DNA of 64,000 bases from Candidatus Kapaibacterium sp. (GTDB lineage: Bacteria; Bacteroidota; Ignavibacteria; Kapaibacteriales; NICIL-2). Every line of letters starts with the position of its first letter. Position 1 is the stretch's first letter. Positions 19,582-29,771 of the stretch are shown here, in pieces. Location of the stretch: contig BPHJ01000001.1 of NCBI GenBank assembly GCA_026003475.1, forward strand, positions 1,239,189 to 1,303,188, in the 5' to 3' direction. Below the pieces are notes generated by a model. It searched no databases, was not told the origin of the DNA, and worked only from the letters and a program-made list of their open reading frames with translations. The position numbers and the translations under genes are program-made.

Positions 19582-22500
19582 TTAGGTGTTTTGATTCCGT
19601 TTGAGCAGTAGTTGAAGGTCCAGTCGGAGACGCTGCACATCTCGTTGCAGAAACTCATCGTTAGCCGATAGTGCCTGCATCATGAGTTGGTCGAGTTGAG
19701 TAAGCGCCTGGCTGTATTTCTGCTGCGCGATGAGCTCCCATACGGGCAGAAGCTTTCGCCGCACCGGAATGCGCGGATCACCATTCGAGACAGCAGCGTA
19801 CGAATCGAGAGCTCGTCCAGCATCGCTGATCCGACCAAGCATCGCATAGGCCTCCGCTTGGTATAGGTACGGTGCATACACGGTGCTCCGTGCACCGCTT
19901 TCGTAGTCAGCATAGCCGGGATTGTTGATCAGTTGTGTGGTACGCTCAAGCAAGCGCCGAGCAAAGTGCTGCGCTTTCTCGAGTCGTCCGCTGGCGAAAT
20001 AGAACTCCGCGATCGTCTGCAAATCAATGTAATTGATCGGGAATTGGTCTGGGGAGATAACCTGGTTCATGCGATCGAGCACAGCGGCAGCATGATCGGG
20101 ATTGGACTTCCGCTGGAGGAGATAGCCGGCGTACTCCATGAACAGACGACGGTAGCTATCGAGGTAGTTCCGTGTTGGCTCGTCGTAATAGACGCCGCTA
20201 TTGTTGAGGTTTCGGAACTTGAAGCCATAGTGCGGCTCGGTGTAGGCTACATCATCGGGGATGCTTGTCATTAGGCATTTCTCCACTGCCACCTCATCGA
20301 TCCCAACTCCGAAGGAAGTACTCAACTCCTGCGGTACCGGACAAACGCGGTAGGCCATTCCTTCGAGGCGAAGGTAGCGATCAAGTCCAACGAACACATC
20401 GCTGGCGCGTGGATAGCCAACCGTTGTGGAAAAGTAAATCGGTCGGGTAAAGCGACTGGTTTCGATGATGTTGCGCACTAACAGGTCCTGAACCCGGAAG
20501 AGGTATTCGGCTGATGGTTGCTCACGGGTGAGTTGTCCGGTAAAGACCCACTCCATCTTCTTGTTGTTGATGATCGCCGTATCGGACGTGAACTGCCGGA
20601 GAATCTCGGGTTCGACCGGAACGGTGACAGTTTCTGCTGGACCGAACCGATAACGGAGCGCCTCTTGGCTATTTTCATCGGCGCGGAGCATTGCGTCCGG
20701 GAATGAGATGGGCACTTTCTTTGCACCCCACGGCTCAAGGTTCTTGAGCTGGTCAATGTACCACAGCGTGTTGCCCAAGCTCAGGTTGACAACGCGAACA
20801 TCTCGCCGGATGCCCGCAACATCCTGCAAGTACCACAAGGGGAAAGTATCGTTATCCCCGTTGGTGAAGAGTATGGCATCCTTCTGGCAGCTCTGCAGGA
20901 TGTTGTACGAATAGTCGAAGGGCACGTAGTTTCCGGCGCGCGAGTGGATCGGCCACCCACCAATGGCCATGTTCACTGGCACCGCCAATAGCAGTGCGAC
21001 CGTACCGATTGCAGCAGCGGGGAGCTGTTTGAGCCGAGCTGCAAGTTGTTCGATAATCGCGTAGGTACCGATGCCAATCCAGATGCACCATACCATGAAC
21101 GACCCGGCATAGAAGTAATCGCGCTCGCGTGGTTGTGGCTCTTGCTGATTTTGCGCAATCGCCGCCAAGACTCCCATCATCAAAAACATCACTAAATACA
21201 CAAACCACATCGAGCGGTTAGCACGCAGGTGGTAGAAAAATCCGATCAACCCAACAATCAACGGCAGCGCAAAAAAGCGAACGGGGAAACGATCGCGGTA
21301 TCCGCTGGCGAAGTTCATCTCGTCAGCTTCTTTACTCGATACGAACGTCCACCCCGCATCTTGAACATCGCTGCTTCGGCCAACAAAATTCCAGAGGAAG
21401 TAACGGATGTACATGTGGTTGATTTGGTACTTCCAAAGGTAATTGATCTCACCGGCATAGTTCAGCCGCGTTAGCACCGGAATGGAGACTACCTGACCGT
21501 CTTTTGTTGTCACTGTTTTTGAGCTTGGACCGTACCATTTGCCGTATTTCTGATAGTTTCTCACCTTGGTATTGTCGTTGAAATCGTAGCGCCGTGGGAA
21601 CAGGAGCGGTGCCTCGCCATACTGTTCGCGTCCCAAATACGCAATCAGCGCACGAAACGTTTTGGGGCTGTTTTCATTCATTGGCGGATCGGCATTCGCG
21701 CGGAGCAGCACATGCGTGTAGGTGGTATACCCAAGCAGCATGAGCAGAAATCCCCCACACACCAACTGAACAACCGGCTTGGATCGCTTCGCACCGTAAT
21801 AGACACCATACCCGATGAGCCCAACAATCAGCACAGCCAGAATTCGCACCCACGTTTGGTTCTCGATGTAGTACTCTCGAAGCTCGTTTTTGAACGGCAA
21901 GTTCCCCGCAAGCAGCGTCGGCACCCACATCAAGATCACTTTGTAGACCAAAAAGAAGGCAACAAGACCTATCCCCGTTGCGATCAGAAAATTCCGCGTA
22001 CTCTGGGGATAGAGGCGGAAGTACACAAGGTACACAATCGAAAAGATCGCCAGGATCGAGAGCAAATGGACGCCCGTCGAAAGCCCGATCAGATAGGCAA
22101 TAACGAGCAAGTACCGTTCATGCCCAACTGAATCGGCTTCTTCATTCCATCGCATCATAGCATACACGATGATTTGCACCAGCAGCGAGGACATCGCATA
22201 CACTTCGGATTCGACACCGTTGAACCAGAACGTATCCGAAAAGTTGAGTGCAAGCGCTCCCACTAATGCTGCACCGCAAACAGCAAGAGCATCTCCGGTG
22301 CTTTCAATCCGTCGTCCACGGAAATGCTCGATCACTTTCACGATCGTCAAGTAGAGCAACCAGATCGTAAACGCCGATGCAAGAACCGACACAAAGTTGA
22401 TGCGGATTCCCGTGTCCCACGTCGGCTGACCATTGATGGGTAGTACTAAGTGCATCAATCGCGCAACGGCAAGAAAAAACGGTGCCCCTGGCGGATGCGG

Positions 22501-22647
22501 AACTTGTTGCCATGCTGTTGCTGCCGAGAATTCGCCGCAGTCCCAGAACGGCACCGTTGGCTGCACCGTCAGCGAATAGGTCATCAGTGAAACAACAAAG
22601 GCTACCAGTGCAAAAGCACGGTGAATCCATCGTGTGGTCTTGCTCAT
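19582..22647 (-). CDS. DUF2723 domain-containing multi-TM protein (putative protein O-glycosyltransferase) with C-terminal TPR-like region
   Basis: 'TYSLTVQPTVPFWDCGEFSAATAWQQVPHPPGAPFFLAVARL' is the DUF2723 signature; 'NGDNDTFPLWYLQDVAGIRRDVRVVNLSLGNTLWYIDQLK'. Confidence 0.9.
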   Translation of the reverse strand: MSKTTRWIHRAFALVAFVVSLMTYSLTVQPTVPFWDCGEFSAATAWQQVPHPPGAPFFLAVARLMHLVLPINGQPTWDTGIRINFVSVLASAFTIWLLYLTIVKVIEHFRGRRIESTGDALAVCGAALVGALALNFSDTFWFNGVESEVYAMSSLLVQIIVYAMMRWNEEADSVGHERYLLVIAYLIGLSTGVHLLSILAIFSIVYLVYFRLYPQSTRNFLIATGIGLVAFFLVYKVILMWVPTLLAGNLPFKNELREYYIENQTWVRILAVLIVGLIGYGVYYGAKRSKPVVQLVCGGFLLMLLGYTTYTHVLLRANADPPMNENSPKTFRALIAYLGREQYGEAPLLFPRRYDFNDNTKVRNYQKYGKWYGPSSKTVTTKDGQVVSIPVLTRLNYAGEINYLWKYQINHMYIRYFLWNFVGRSSDVQDAGWTFVSSKEADEMNFASGYRDRFPVRFFALPLIVGLIGFFYHLRANRSMWFVYLVMFLMMGVLAAIAQNQQEPQPRERDYFYAGSFMVWCIWIGIGTYAIIEQLAARLKQLPAAAIGTVALLLAVPVNMAIGGWPIHSRAGNYVPFDYSYNILQSCQKDAILFTNGDNDTFPLWYLQDVAGIRRDVRVVNLSLGNTLWYIDQLKNLEPWGAKKVPISFPDAMLRADENSQEALRYRFGPAETVTVPVEPEILRQFTSDTAIINNKKMEWVFTGQLTREQPSAEYLFRVQDLLVRNIIETSRFTRPIYFSTTVGYPRASDVFVGLDRYLRLEGMAYRVCPVPQELSTSFGVGIDEVAVEKCLMTSIPDDVAYTEPHYGFKFRNLNNSGVYYDEPTRNYLDSYRRLFMEYAGYLLQRKSNPDHAAAVLDRMNQVISPDQFPINYIDLQTIAEFYFASGRLEKAQHFARRLLERTTQLINNPGYADYESGARSTVYAPYLYQAEAYAMLGRISDAGRALDSYAAVSNGDPRIPVRRKLLPVWELIAQQKYSQALTQLDQLMMQALSANDEFLQRDVQRLRLDLQLLLKRNQNT

Positions 22648-22710
22648 CGAGTGATGCTCCGTACAGTTCGACGTTACGTAACCAAAATCAAAGCGGCGCA
22701 ATCTACAAAA

Positions 22711-23919
22711 TCACCGATGCGTGAATATCGCTTCATGAGCACGGTCGAGCACATCCAAAAGCTCAACCGTTAAGGCATCGCAGAGCGCATAACCAGCCGA
22801 CGTCAGGTGTATCCATCCCTGCTCGATCGTTGCCCAACCAGCATATGCCCACTGCTCGATGAGGCGGAGGACATCGCCGGCATGATCGCTCCCTACCCAC
22901 TCCACCACTGACTGTAGTTCGATTCCATCCGCACGCAGCCCTAAGAACACGTATTCGGTCCGTTGCTCCAGTTCTGATAGTTGTTCTTTCTGTGCAATGG
23001 GAAGTTCGCCGCGTTCGAGTGCCTCGACGTATCGGTGAATATTTCGCACATTGCTCCAGCGAACATTCTCCCAATGACTATGTGCCGATGGACCAAAACC
23101 AACGTACTCCCCGCGGTGCCAATAGAGGAGATTATGCCGACACTGCTTTCCTTCTCGGGCAAAATTTGAAACCTCGTACTGGCGAAATCCATGGTCTTCC
23201 AGAATTGCAACCGTCATTGCATAGAGCATGGCTTCTTGCTCATCGTTGAGGGGAATGATCTGTCCCCGTTGCCGACGAGTGTACAGTGGCGTTCCGGGCT
23301 CGTACACCAAGCTATACGCCGAAATGTGATCGGTACCCAGCCTGCACGCTCGCTCCAGATTGCGTTTATGCGTCTGGGGTTCTTGTCCAGGAAGTGCGTA
23401 CATGATGTCGAGGTTGATGTTGTCGAATCCTGCAGCACGGGCAGAATTGATCGCTTCCTCCGCCTCAGTGACGGTGTGAATCCGCTCGAGAAATCTCAAT
23501 TCGTGCTCGTCGAAGGACTGCACCCCAAAGCTGAGACGATTGACACCCAACTGGCGGTACAACCGGAGTTTGTCCATGGAAATCGTGCCTGGATTGGCTT
23601 CGATTGTCCATTCGACGTCCGACGCAAAACGGAACGTTTCGCTAAGCGCGCGGGCAATCTGCTCGACCTGAGCCGGAGTAAGCAGCGACGGCGTTCCACC
23701 TCCCCAGAAAACTGTTACCACCTCAGCATTAGCAGCACCGAATTCCGCACGTAGAGCGATCTCCCGGCAGAGTGCCTCCACATAGCGCTCCATTGCTTCG
23801 AGCGTAACAACCGAGTAAAAGTCGCAGTAGGCGCACTTATGCTGGCAGAATGGGACATGAACGTAGAGTCCGATCGGACGAGCTGTTCTCATCGCGGCAC
23901 CGTTCCGATTCGTTCCCAT
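22711..23919 (-). CDS. hemW: radical SAM family heme chaperone HemW
   Basis: 'GLYVHVPFCQHKCAYCDFYS', 'FWGGGTPSLL', 'NRLSFGVQSFD'. Confidence 0.93.
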   Translation of the reverse strand: MGTNRNGAAMRTARPIGLYVHVPFCQHKCAYCDFYSVVTLEAMERYVEALCREIALRAEFGAANAEVVTVFWGGGTPSLLTPAQVEQIARALSETFRFASDVEWTIEANPGTISMDKLRLYRQLGVNRLSFGVQSFDEHELRFLERIHTVTEAEEAINSARAAGFDNINLDIMYALPGQEPQTHKRNLERACRLGTDHISAYSLVYEPGTPLYTRRQRGQIIPLNDEQEAMLYAMTVAILEDHGFRQYEVSNFAREGKQCRHNLLYWHRGEYVGFGPSAHSHWENVRWSNVRNIHRYVEALERGELPIAQKEQLSELEQRTEYVFLGLRADGIELQSVVEWVGSDHAGDVLRLIEQWAYAGWATIEQGWIHLTSAGYALCDALTVELLDVLDRAHEAIFTHR

Positions 23920-24683
23920 CGAAATGTACCGAGTGCGGGACTTTTCGACCAGAGCACCAGCACCGGCGATCCGATGATATCAGCACTGCTGACAAATCCC
24001 CACCAGCGGGAATCAAAACTTCGCGCGCGATTGTCGCCGAGAACGTAGTAGTAGTCGGATTTGAACGTATAGTCGGTGCGTGATTCTCGATTGATCAACA
24101 CCAGCTTCCGCACAACGTCCACGGTGTTGCCTTCGCGTTCGATGAACGGACGCCAGTACTCAATCGTTCCTGCATCGAGTGGTATGGTCATGCCAGCCAT
24201 TGGTACAATCACTCTGCCTGTGTATGGTTGATCCGGTGCGGTATGTCGTCGCCGAGGCAAATGTAACCAGAGGCTGTCTCCCTCGACCCAGAGCGTATCG
24301 CCTGGTTCGCCGACGATGCGCTTGACAAAGTACTCCGGTTCGCTGGGATAGCGGGCGTGATACGCAAAACGGAACACGACGACGTCCCCACGCTGCGGAT
24401 GTTTCCACCACCAGCGCAGCGGTCTGGTCACGACAATATCGGTCAGCGGTATCACCGGTGGCAATCCGGGACCGTAGCGTAGCTTACTTACCAACACAAC
24501 GTCGCCAGCTACCAGGGTTGGTTCCATCGAACTGGTCGGAATAACGTAGATACCCACCACCACGGTGCGGATCACAACCGCAAACGCGATAGACAATCCG
24601 GCAAGTGCAAGCCATCGCAAAAGCTGCCTCCAGAGTGACTGATTTGTGCGCGATCGAGGCAACGCCGTTTCACGAATGCTCAT
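23889..24683 (-). CDS. lepB: signal peptidase I (copy 1)
   Basis: 'YVIPTSSMEPTLVAGDVVLVSK', 'EYFVKRIVGEPGDTL', 'YVLGDNRARSFDSRWWGFV'. Confidence 0.94.
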   Translation of the reverse strand: MSIRETALPRSRTNQSLWRQLLRWLALAGLSIAFAVVIRTVVVGIYVIPTSSMEPTLVAGDVVLVSKLRYGPGLPPVIPLTDIVVTRPLRWWWKHPQRGDVVVFRFAYHARYPSEPEYFVKRIVGEPGDTLWVEGDSLWLHLPRRRHTAPDQPYTGRVIVPMAGMTIPLDAGTIEYWRPFIEREGNTVDVVRKLVLINRESRTDYTFKSDYYYVLGDNRARSFDSRWWGFVSSADIIGSPVLVLWSKSPALGTFRWERIGTVPR

Positions 24684-25642
24684 CGAACAATGGTACCAAG
24701 CCGCGACCATCGAATTCGTGCCAGTCGCTTCCCAAGCGAGAGTGGGTTGCCGTTGAGGTCCGTCTTTTCCCACGACCAATACACAAACAGTGGCGTTCCT
24801 ACCACATCCTCTTTGGGAATGAATCCCCAATATCGGCTGTCGAGCGAATTGTTGCGGTTATCGCCCATGCCGAAGACGTAGTCCCGCTCGACGGTGTACG
24901 ATGTCGCCGGTTTGCCGTCAATGAACACCTGTCCCATCCGCAGATCGGCATCATGACCTTCGCGTTTGATGAAAATTTCCCACTCGATGAAGTTTGCAGC
25001 ACTCAGCCTAATCACATCTCCCTTTTTCGGGATACGGAGCGGACCATAATTGCTGCGAGTCCAGCCTTTTCCAGGTGGAAAAATGCGCGATGGATCGTCC
25101 GGGGTTGGGAGGAACTTTGCATGATCAGGGAACGGCGTGAATACTCCATTGACGTACACGCTGTCGTTGCGAATCAGGAGCGTATCGCCGGCGACGGCAA
25201 TGCAGCGTTTGAGATAGTACATGAACTCCTTGGCTTTGACCTCATCGCGATCACCAGGGTAGATGAACACAATCACATCACCGCGCTCCGGATCGCGCAA
25301 CGGTGGGAGCTTGTAGTAGGGCAGCGGAATGTTGAACAGTGGGATGATCTGGGGTGTCGAAGGGCCAAAGATGAATTTGTTGACGAACAAGTTTTCGCCA
25401 GCCAGGACGGTGTTCTCCATTGAACCAGTCGGCACTTCGAACGCAGCAATTGCTAATCCGTTCAAGATCACGACCACCGCAAACGCTCCTGCCAGAGAGC
25501 GGACCCATGCAACAACCTTTTGCGGGAAGCTCATTTGTTGGTAGCGGCGTTTTCGCTCGGCTTTCCGCGCTTTCCGCCATTGCCACAACTGCACAATGTA
25601 CTGCCAGGGATTTTTCATGCGTGAACCACTATGATTGGTCAT
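24680..25642 (-). CDS. lepB: signal peptidase I (copy 2)
   Basis: '[22 protein letters not shown]', '[15 protein letters not shown]', '[20 protein letters not shown]'. Confidence 0.94.
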   Translation of the reverse strand: MTNHSGSRMKNPWQYIVQLWQWRKARKAERKRRYQQMSFPQKVVAWVRSLAGAFAVVVILNGLAIAAFEVPTGSMENTVLAGENLFVNKFIFGPSTPQIIPLFNIPLPYYKLPPLRDPERGDVIVFIYPGDRDEVKAKEFMYYLKRCIAVAGDTLLIRNDSVYVNGVFTPFPDHAKFLPTPDDPSRIFPPGKGWTRSNYGPLRIPKKGDVIRLSAANFIEWEIFIKREGHDADLRMGQVFIDGKPATSYTVERDYVFGMGDNRNNSLDSRYWGFIPKEDVVGTPLFVYWSWEKTDLNGNPLSLGKRLARIRWSRLGTIVR

Positions 25643-27455
25643 CCAAACTCAGCACTGCTAAGAAGGCTTCCTGTGGCACTTCGACACGTCCGATCTGTTT
25701 CATTCGCTTTTTGCCTTCTTTCTGTTTTTCCAGCAGTTTGCGTTTGCGGGTAACATCGCCGCCGTAGCACTTGGCAAGGACATTCTTGCGCAATGGTGCG
25801 ATGCTATCGCGTGCGATAATCTTCGACCCAATGGCTGCCTGAATGACGACCTCGAACAAGTGGCGGGGGATGATCTTTTTGAGCTTCGAGCACAGTCGCC
25901 TGCCCCATTCGTAGGCTTTTTGCCGATGAACAATCGTCGAGAGCGCATCCACCGGATCACCGTTGAGCAAAATGTCGAGCTTGACTAAGTCGCCTGGTTT
26001 ATAATCGCTGTACTCGTAGTCGAGCGATGCATATCCACGCGAAATGCTCTTGAGTTTGTCATAGAAATCGAAGACCACCTCTGCCAACGGTAGCTCGACA
26101 GCCATATCAACACGTGTCTGGGTCAGGTAATGCTGCCCCAAGAGTGTCCCCCGCCGCTCAATGCAGAGCTGCATGATTGGTCCGATGTACTCGGTGGGTG
26201 TAATGATTTGTGCTCGGATGTAGGGTTCGAAGATCTCGGCGATCTTGACAGGCTCCGGCATTTGCGCAGGGTTTTCTACCCACAGCTCCGTTCCGTCGGT
26301 TCGGCGAACCAAGTAACGAACGTTGGGGACTGTTGTGACAATGGTTTGATTGAACTCACGCTCGAGCCGTTCTTGCACGATCTCCATGTGGAGCAAGCCC
26401 AGGAAGCCGCAGCGGAAGCCGAATCCAAGTGCTGCCGATGTTTCCGGCTCGAAGTGTATTGCAGCATCGTTGAGCGCGAGTTTTTCGAGCGCATCGCGGA
26501 GGTCTTCGAAGTCGTCGCTATCGGCTGGATAAATGCCGCTAAACACCATGGGTTTGACTTCGCGAAAGCCTGCGATTGGCTCTCTGCAAGGGCGCTGCGC
26601 ATGTGTGACCGTATCGCCGACTTTGGTATCCCGAACGCGCCGTATCGCAGCCGTGAAGTACCCCACATTGCCGGCACTGAGCACTCCGGTGCGGTGCTGT
26701 TCCATATAGAGCACACCGACTTCATCCACTTCATAGACTTGCCCTGTTGCCATGAAGAGCACCTTGTCTTTTTCACGGAGCGTCCCATCGAAGATCCGCA
26801 CATTGACCACAACACCTCGGTAGGGATCGTAGAGCGAATCGTAAATGAGCGCGCGCAATGGTGCATCTGGATCACCTGTCGGTGGCGGGATGCGATGAAC
26901 AACTGCTTCCAAAATATCCTCGATTCCAATACCGGCTTTCGCAGAGGCAAGCAGAATTTCCTCCTCCTTGCACCCGATCAAATCAATGATTTGTGCCTTG
27001 ACGTTCTCGATCATCGTCGAAGCGCTGGGCAGGTCAATTTTGTTGATGACGGGAATGATCTCCAGCCCAGCATCCACCGCTAAGTAGAGATTCGAGATCG
27101 TTTGCGCTTCGACACCTTGCGTAGCGTCAACCACCAAGAGCGCACCCTCACAGGCAGCAAGCGAACGCGATACTTCGTAGGAAAAATCCACATGACCGGG
27201 CGTGTCGATCAAGTTCAGCGTATAGGTCCTCCCGTCTCGAGCGGTATAGTCCATCTGGACAGCATGGAGCTTGATCGTGATGCCCCGTTCTTGCTCCAGC
27301 GGATTATCGTCGAGGATCTGATCGGTGACCATATCGCGGGCAGTAACTCTGCCGGTCCGTTCGAGCAAGCGATCGGCAAGCGTTGACTTCCCGTGGTCAA
27401 TGTGGGCAATGATGCAAAAGTTTCGGTAGCGCTCCATCGGAATCAGTGATGCCAT
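25629..27455 (-). CDS. lepA: elongation factor 4 (LepA)
   Basis: '[25 protein letters not shown]', '[20 protein letters not shown]', '[12 protein letters not shown]', '[29 protein letters not shown]'. Confidence 0.97.
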   Translation of the reverse strand: MASLIPMERYRNFCIIAHIDHGKSTLADRLLERTGRVTARDMVTDQILDDNPLEQERGITIKLHAVQMDYTARDGRTYTLNLIDTPGHVDFSYEVSRSLAACEGALLVVDATQGVEAQTISNLYLAVDAGLEIIPVINKIDLPSASTMIENVKAQIIDLIGCKEEEILLASAKAGIGIEDILEAVVHRIPPPTGDPDAPLRALIYDSLYDPYRGVVVNVRIFDGTLREKDKVLFMATGQVYEVDEVGVLYMEQHRTGVLSAGNVGYFTAAIRRVRDTKVGDTVTHAQRPCREPIAGFREVKPMVFSGIYPADSDDFEDLRDALEKLALNDAAIHFEPETSAALGFGFRCGFLGLLHMEIVQERLEREFNQTIVTTVPNVRYLVRRTDGTELWVENPAQMPEPVKIAEIFEPYIRAQIITPTEYIGPIMQLCIERRGTLLGQHYLTQTRVDMAVELPLAEVVFDFYDKLKSISRGYASLDYEYSDYKPGDLVKLDILLNGDPVDALSTIVHRQKAYEWGRRLCSKLKKIIPRHLFEVVIQAAIGSKIIARDSIAPLRKNVLAKCYGGDVTRKRKLLEKQKEGKKRMKQIGRVEVPQEAFLAVLSLDDQS

Positions 27456-27473
27456 AGCATGCGTGTAGGAAAG

Positions 27474-27481
27474 CAAAAATA
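27474..27481 (-). promoter_or_regulatory. putative -7 box TATTTTTG for lepA operon
   Basis: CAAAAATA on + strand, 19 nt from lepA ATG (27455), divergent from the rplS box. Confidence 0.4.
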
Positions 27482-27491
27482 CTGTGAATAC

Positions 27492-27523
27492 TTTGGGCTA
27501 CGGGCAACAAAGACGTATTTTTG
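27492..27523 (+). promoter_or_regulatory. putative promoter TTTG-N20-TATTTTTG for rplS
   Basis: TTTG 27492-27495, TATTTTTG 27516-27523, ATG 27573. Confidence 0.55.
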
Positions 27524-27572
27524 CAAGCCAATGTTGGCCGTTCGCAGTACTGATCACGACATACGACCAGCC

Positions 27573-27941
27573 ATGAACAAGTTGCAGAAAGTTGAGCAAA
27601 TGCTCATCGAGCAAGCCACAGCGCTCCGTGGTGGCGAGCCATTACCCGACTTCGGCCCCGGCGATACCATTACGGTTTCGCTCCGTGTCATCGAGGGTGA
27701 TAAAGAACGCATCCAAAACTTTACCGGTGTCGTTATTGCCCGCCGCGGTTCGGGTCCGAACAAAACCTTCCGCGTGCGGAAAATTTCCAACGGTGTCGGC
27801 GTCGAACGGGTGTTTCCCCTCTACTCGCCATTTATCGAAAAAATCACAGTCGAACGGCGAGGGCATGTCCGCCGGGCAAAGCTCTTCTACCTGCGTGGAA
27901 TGTCCGAACGCAAGATTCGCCGCAAGCTGCACCAAGATTGA
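27573..27941 (+). CDS. rplS: 50S ribosomal protein L19
   Basis: '[67 protein letters not shown]'. Confidence 0.97.
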   Translation: MNKLQKVEQMLIEQATALRGGEPLPDFGPGDTITVSLRVIEGDKERIQNFTGVVIARRGSGPNKTFRVRKISNGVGVERVFPLYSPFIEKITVERRGHVRRAKLFYLRGMSERKIRRKLHQD

Positions 27942-27969
27942 TTCTGCAGTCGGATATCAACAGCCGCGC

Positions 27970-28011
27970 AACGCTGGAAAGAGCTGCACCTTTCCAGCGT
28001 TTTTTCTTTTT
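27970..28011 (+). terminator. intrinsic terminator after rplS
   Basis: AACGCTGGAAAG-agctgcac-CTTTCCAGCGTT (12-bp perfect stem, 8-nt loop) followed by TTTTTCTTTTT. Confidence 0.92.
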
Positions 28012-28022
28012 GCCGAGCGCGA

Positions 28023-28030
28023 TATTTTTG
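28023..28030 (+). promoter_or_regulatory. putative -7 box TATTTTTG for recA
   Basis: 20 nt upstream of recA ATG 28051; T-rich sequence upstream. Confidence 0.4.
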
Positions 28031-28050
28031 CATCGAACACTTTCTGGAGC

Positions 28051-29106
28051 ATGATCATGCCACAAGCAAAAAACGGCGGCTCTTCGCCTGCTGCTACACC
28101 CTCCCCTGCCCCCGAGAAACTCAAACTTGCCCTTCAAGCGATTGAACAGATCGAACGCCAGCACGGGAAGGGCGCTATCTTACGCTTCACCGATGTAACC
28201 CCCATGCAGGTCGAAGCAATCTCAACGGGGTGTTTGTCCTTAGATGCAGCCATTGGTGTCGGTGGTTTTCCACGGGGACGCATTATTGAAATTTTCGGTC
28301 CCGAATCTTCGGGGAAAACGACCGTCTGCTTGCAGGTCGTTGCCGAAGCCCAGAAACGCGGTGGCATCGCAGCAATTGTGGATACCGAGCATGCACTCGA
28401 CATCAACTATGCTCAGCGGTTGGGGGTAAATCTCGACAGTTTGCTGGTTTCTCAACCGGAATTTGGTGAGCAAGCACTCGAAATCGTCGAAACACTCGTT
28501 CGCAGCGGAGCTGTTGACGTGGTCGTCATTGACTCGGTAGCCGCACTGACACCCCGCGTTGAGATTGAAGGAGAAATGGGCGAAGCACAGATGGGCTCCC
28601 AGGCACGGCTGATGAGCCAAGCCATGCGCAAGTTGCAAGCAGCTATCGGACGCTCGAATGCGGTGGTGATCTTCACCAACCAACTGCGACAGAAGATTGG
28701 CATCGTTTACGGCAATCCCGAGACAACCACCGGTGGAAATGCGCTCAAGTACTATGCATCTGTGCGTATTGACATCCGCCGCAAGGACGTCATCAAGGAT
28801 GGCAACGAAATCATCGGTAATCGCGTCCGCGCCAAAATCGTCAAGAACAAAGTGGCTCCTCCCTTCCGCGAATGCGAGTTCGACATTCTCTACAACGAAG
28901 GCATCTCCAAGATTGGCGACATGATTGACATCGGGCTCGAGCATGGTATCATCACCCGAAGCGGCTCATGGCTGGCGCTGGGTGGCGAACGTGTCCAAGG
29001 GCGCGATGCACTGCGGAAGCTGCTCCAAGATAATCCAGAGCTACTGGCAACGCTCGAGCGAGAGGTTCGCACCAAGCTCGGCTTACCTGTTGAATCCCCA
29101 TCCTAA
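28051..29106 (+). CDS. recA: recombinase RecA
   Basis: 'GAILRFTD', '[30 protein letters not shown]', '[13 protein letters not shown]'. Confidence 0.97.
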   Translation: MIMPQAKNGGSSPAATPSPAPEKLKLALQAIEQIERQHGKGAILRFTDVTPMQVEAISTGCLSLDAAIGVGGFPRGRIIEIFGPESSGKTTVCLQVVAEAQKRGGIAAIVDTEHALDINYAQRLGVNLDSLLVSQPEFGEQALEIVETLVRSGAVDVVVIDSVAALTPRVEIEGEMGEAQMGSQARLMSQAMRKLQAAIGRSNAVVIFTNQLRQKIGIVYGNPETTTGGNALKYYASVRIDIRRKDVIKDGNEIIGNRVRAKIVKNKVAPPFRECEFDILYNEGISKIGDMIDIGLEHGIITRSGSWLALGGERVQGRDALRKLLQDNPELLATLEREVRTKLGLPVESPS

Positions 29107-29114
29107 GTGCACAC

Positions 29115-29771
29115 ATGCCGGCGCGAGTCGTCCGCTGGTGGTATGCAAGGAGCAGCATCGGCGGAATGCAAATTGACGTTGAATCCGACGATGGCAAGCG
29201 CTGCATTTTCGATGTTGACACCACTACTGCCGAGCAGTTCCAGCTCAGTGTCGGACGAGAGCTTTCCGCCGATGAACTGGCCAGACTTGAACAGGTTCAC
29301 ACCGCGCTGGGGTTTATCCGACGCATGCAACGTTTCCTGGCGCACCGTCTGCGCTCCAGCGGTGAAGTCGCGCAACGTCTCCGCACACTGGGAGCGACAC
29401 ACGAGCACATAGCGCTTGCTCTCGACTTGCTCAGAGGCAATGGGGTCATCAATGACGAACGCTTTGCCTATGCATACGTTCGCGATTGCGTTCGGCTTGG
29501 CACACGGTCCGCGCAGGCGATCCGTCGGAAGTTGGTTGCCGCTGGTATCGCACCAGACCTTGCTGATCGCGCCCTTACTGCTGAGTATCCAGCAGATCTA
29601 GACATGCAACGCGCACGATCGCTGGCGCGCAAAATACTGCGGCATCTTCGCAATGCAACCCCTGAGCAACGTTACCGCAGGATTCGCGATCGGCTGGTGC
29701 GACAGGGTTTCCCACCCGAAACAGTCCGGAGCATTTTGCGTGAAATGATGGATTCTGCCGAGCACCCATGA
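29115..29771 (+). CDS. recX: regulatory protein RecX
   Basis: RecX helical repeats 'ALGFIRRMQRFLAHRLRSSGEVAQRL', 'GVINDERFAYAYVRD'; immediately downstream of recA. Confidence 0.9.
   Translation: MPARVVRWWYARSSIGGMQIDVESDDGKRCIFDVDTTTAEQFQLSVGRELSADELARLEQVHTALGFIRRMQRFLAHRLRSSGEVAQRLRTLGATHEHIALALDLLRGNGVINDERFAYAYVRDCVRLGTRSAQAIRRKLVAAGIAPDLADRALTAEYPADLDMQRARSLARKILRHLRNATPEQRYRRIRDRLVRQGFPPETVRSILREMMDSAEHP

Noticed and set aside
26130-27083. 317-aa + strand ORF
   Set aside because: Antisense to lepA, whose reading frame is fully conserved
27592-28050. Apparent N-terminal extension of RecA in the 504-aa ORF
   Set aside because: Overlaps rplS in another frame and includes the rplS terminator; RecA begins at 28051
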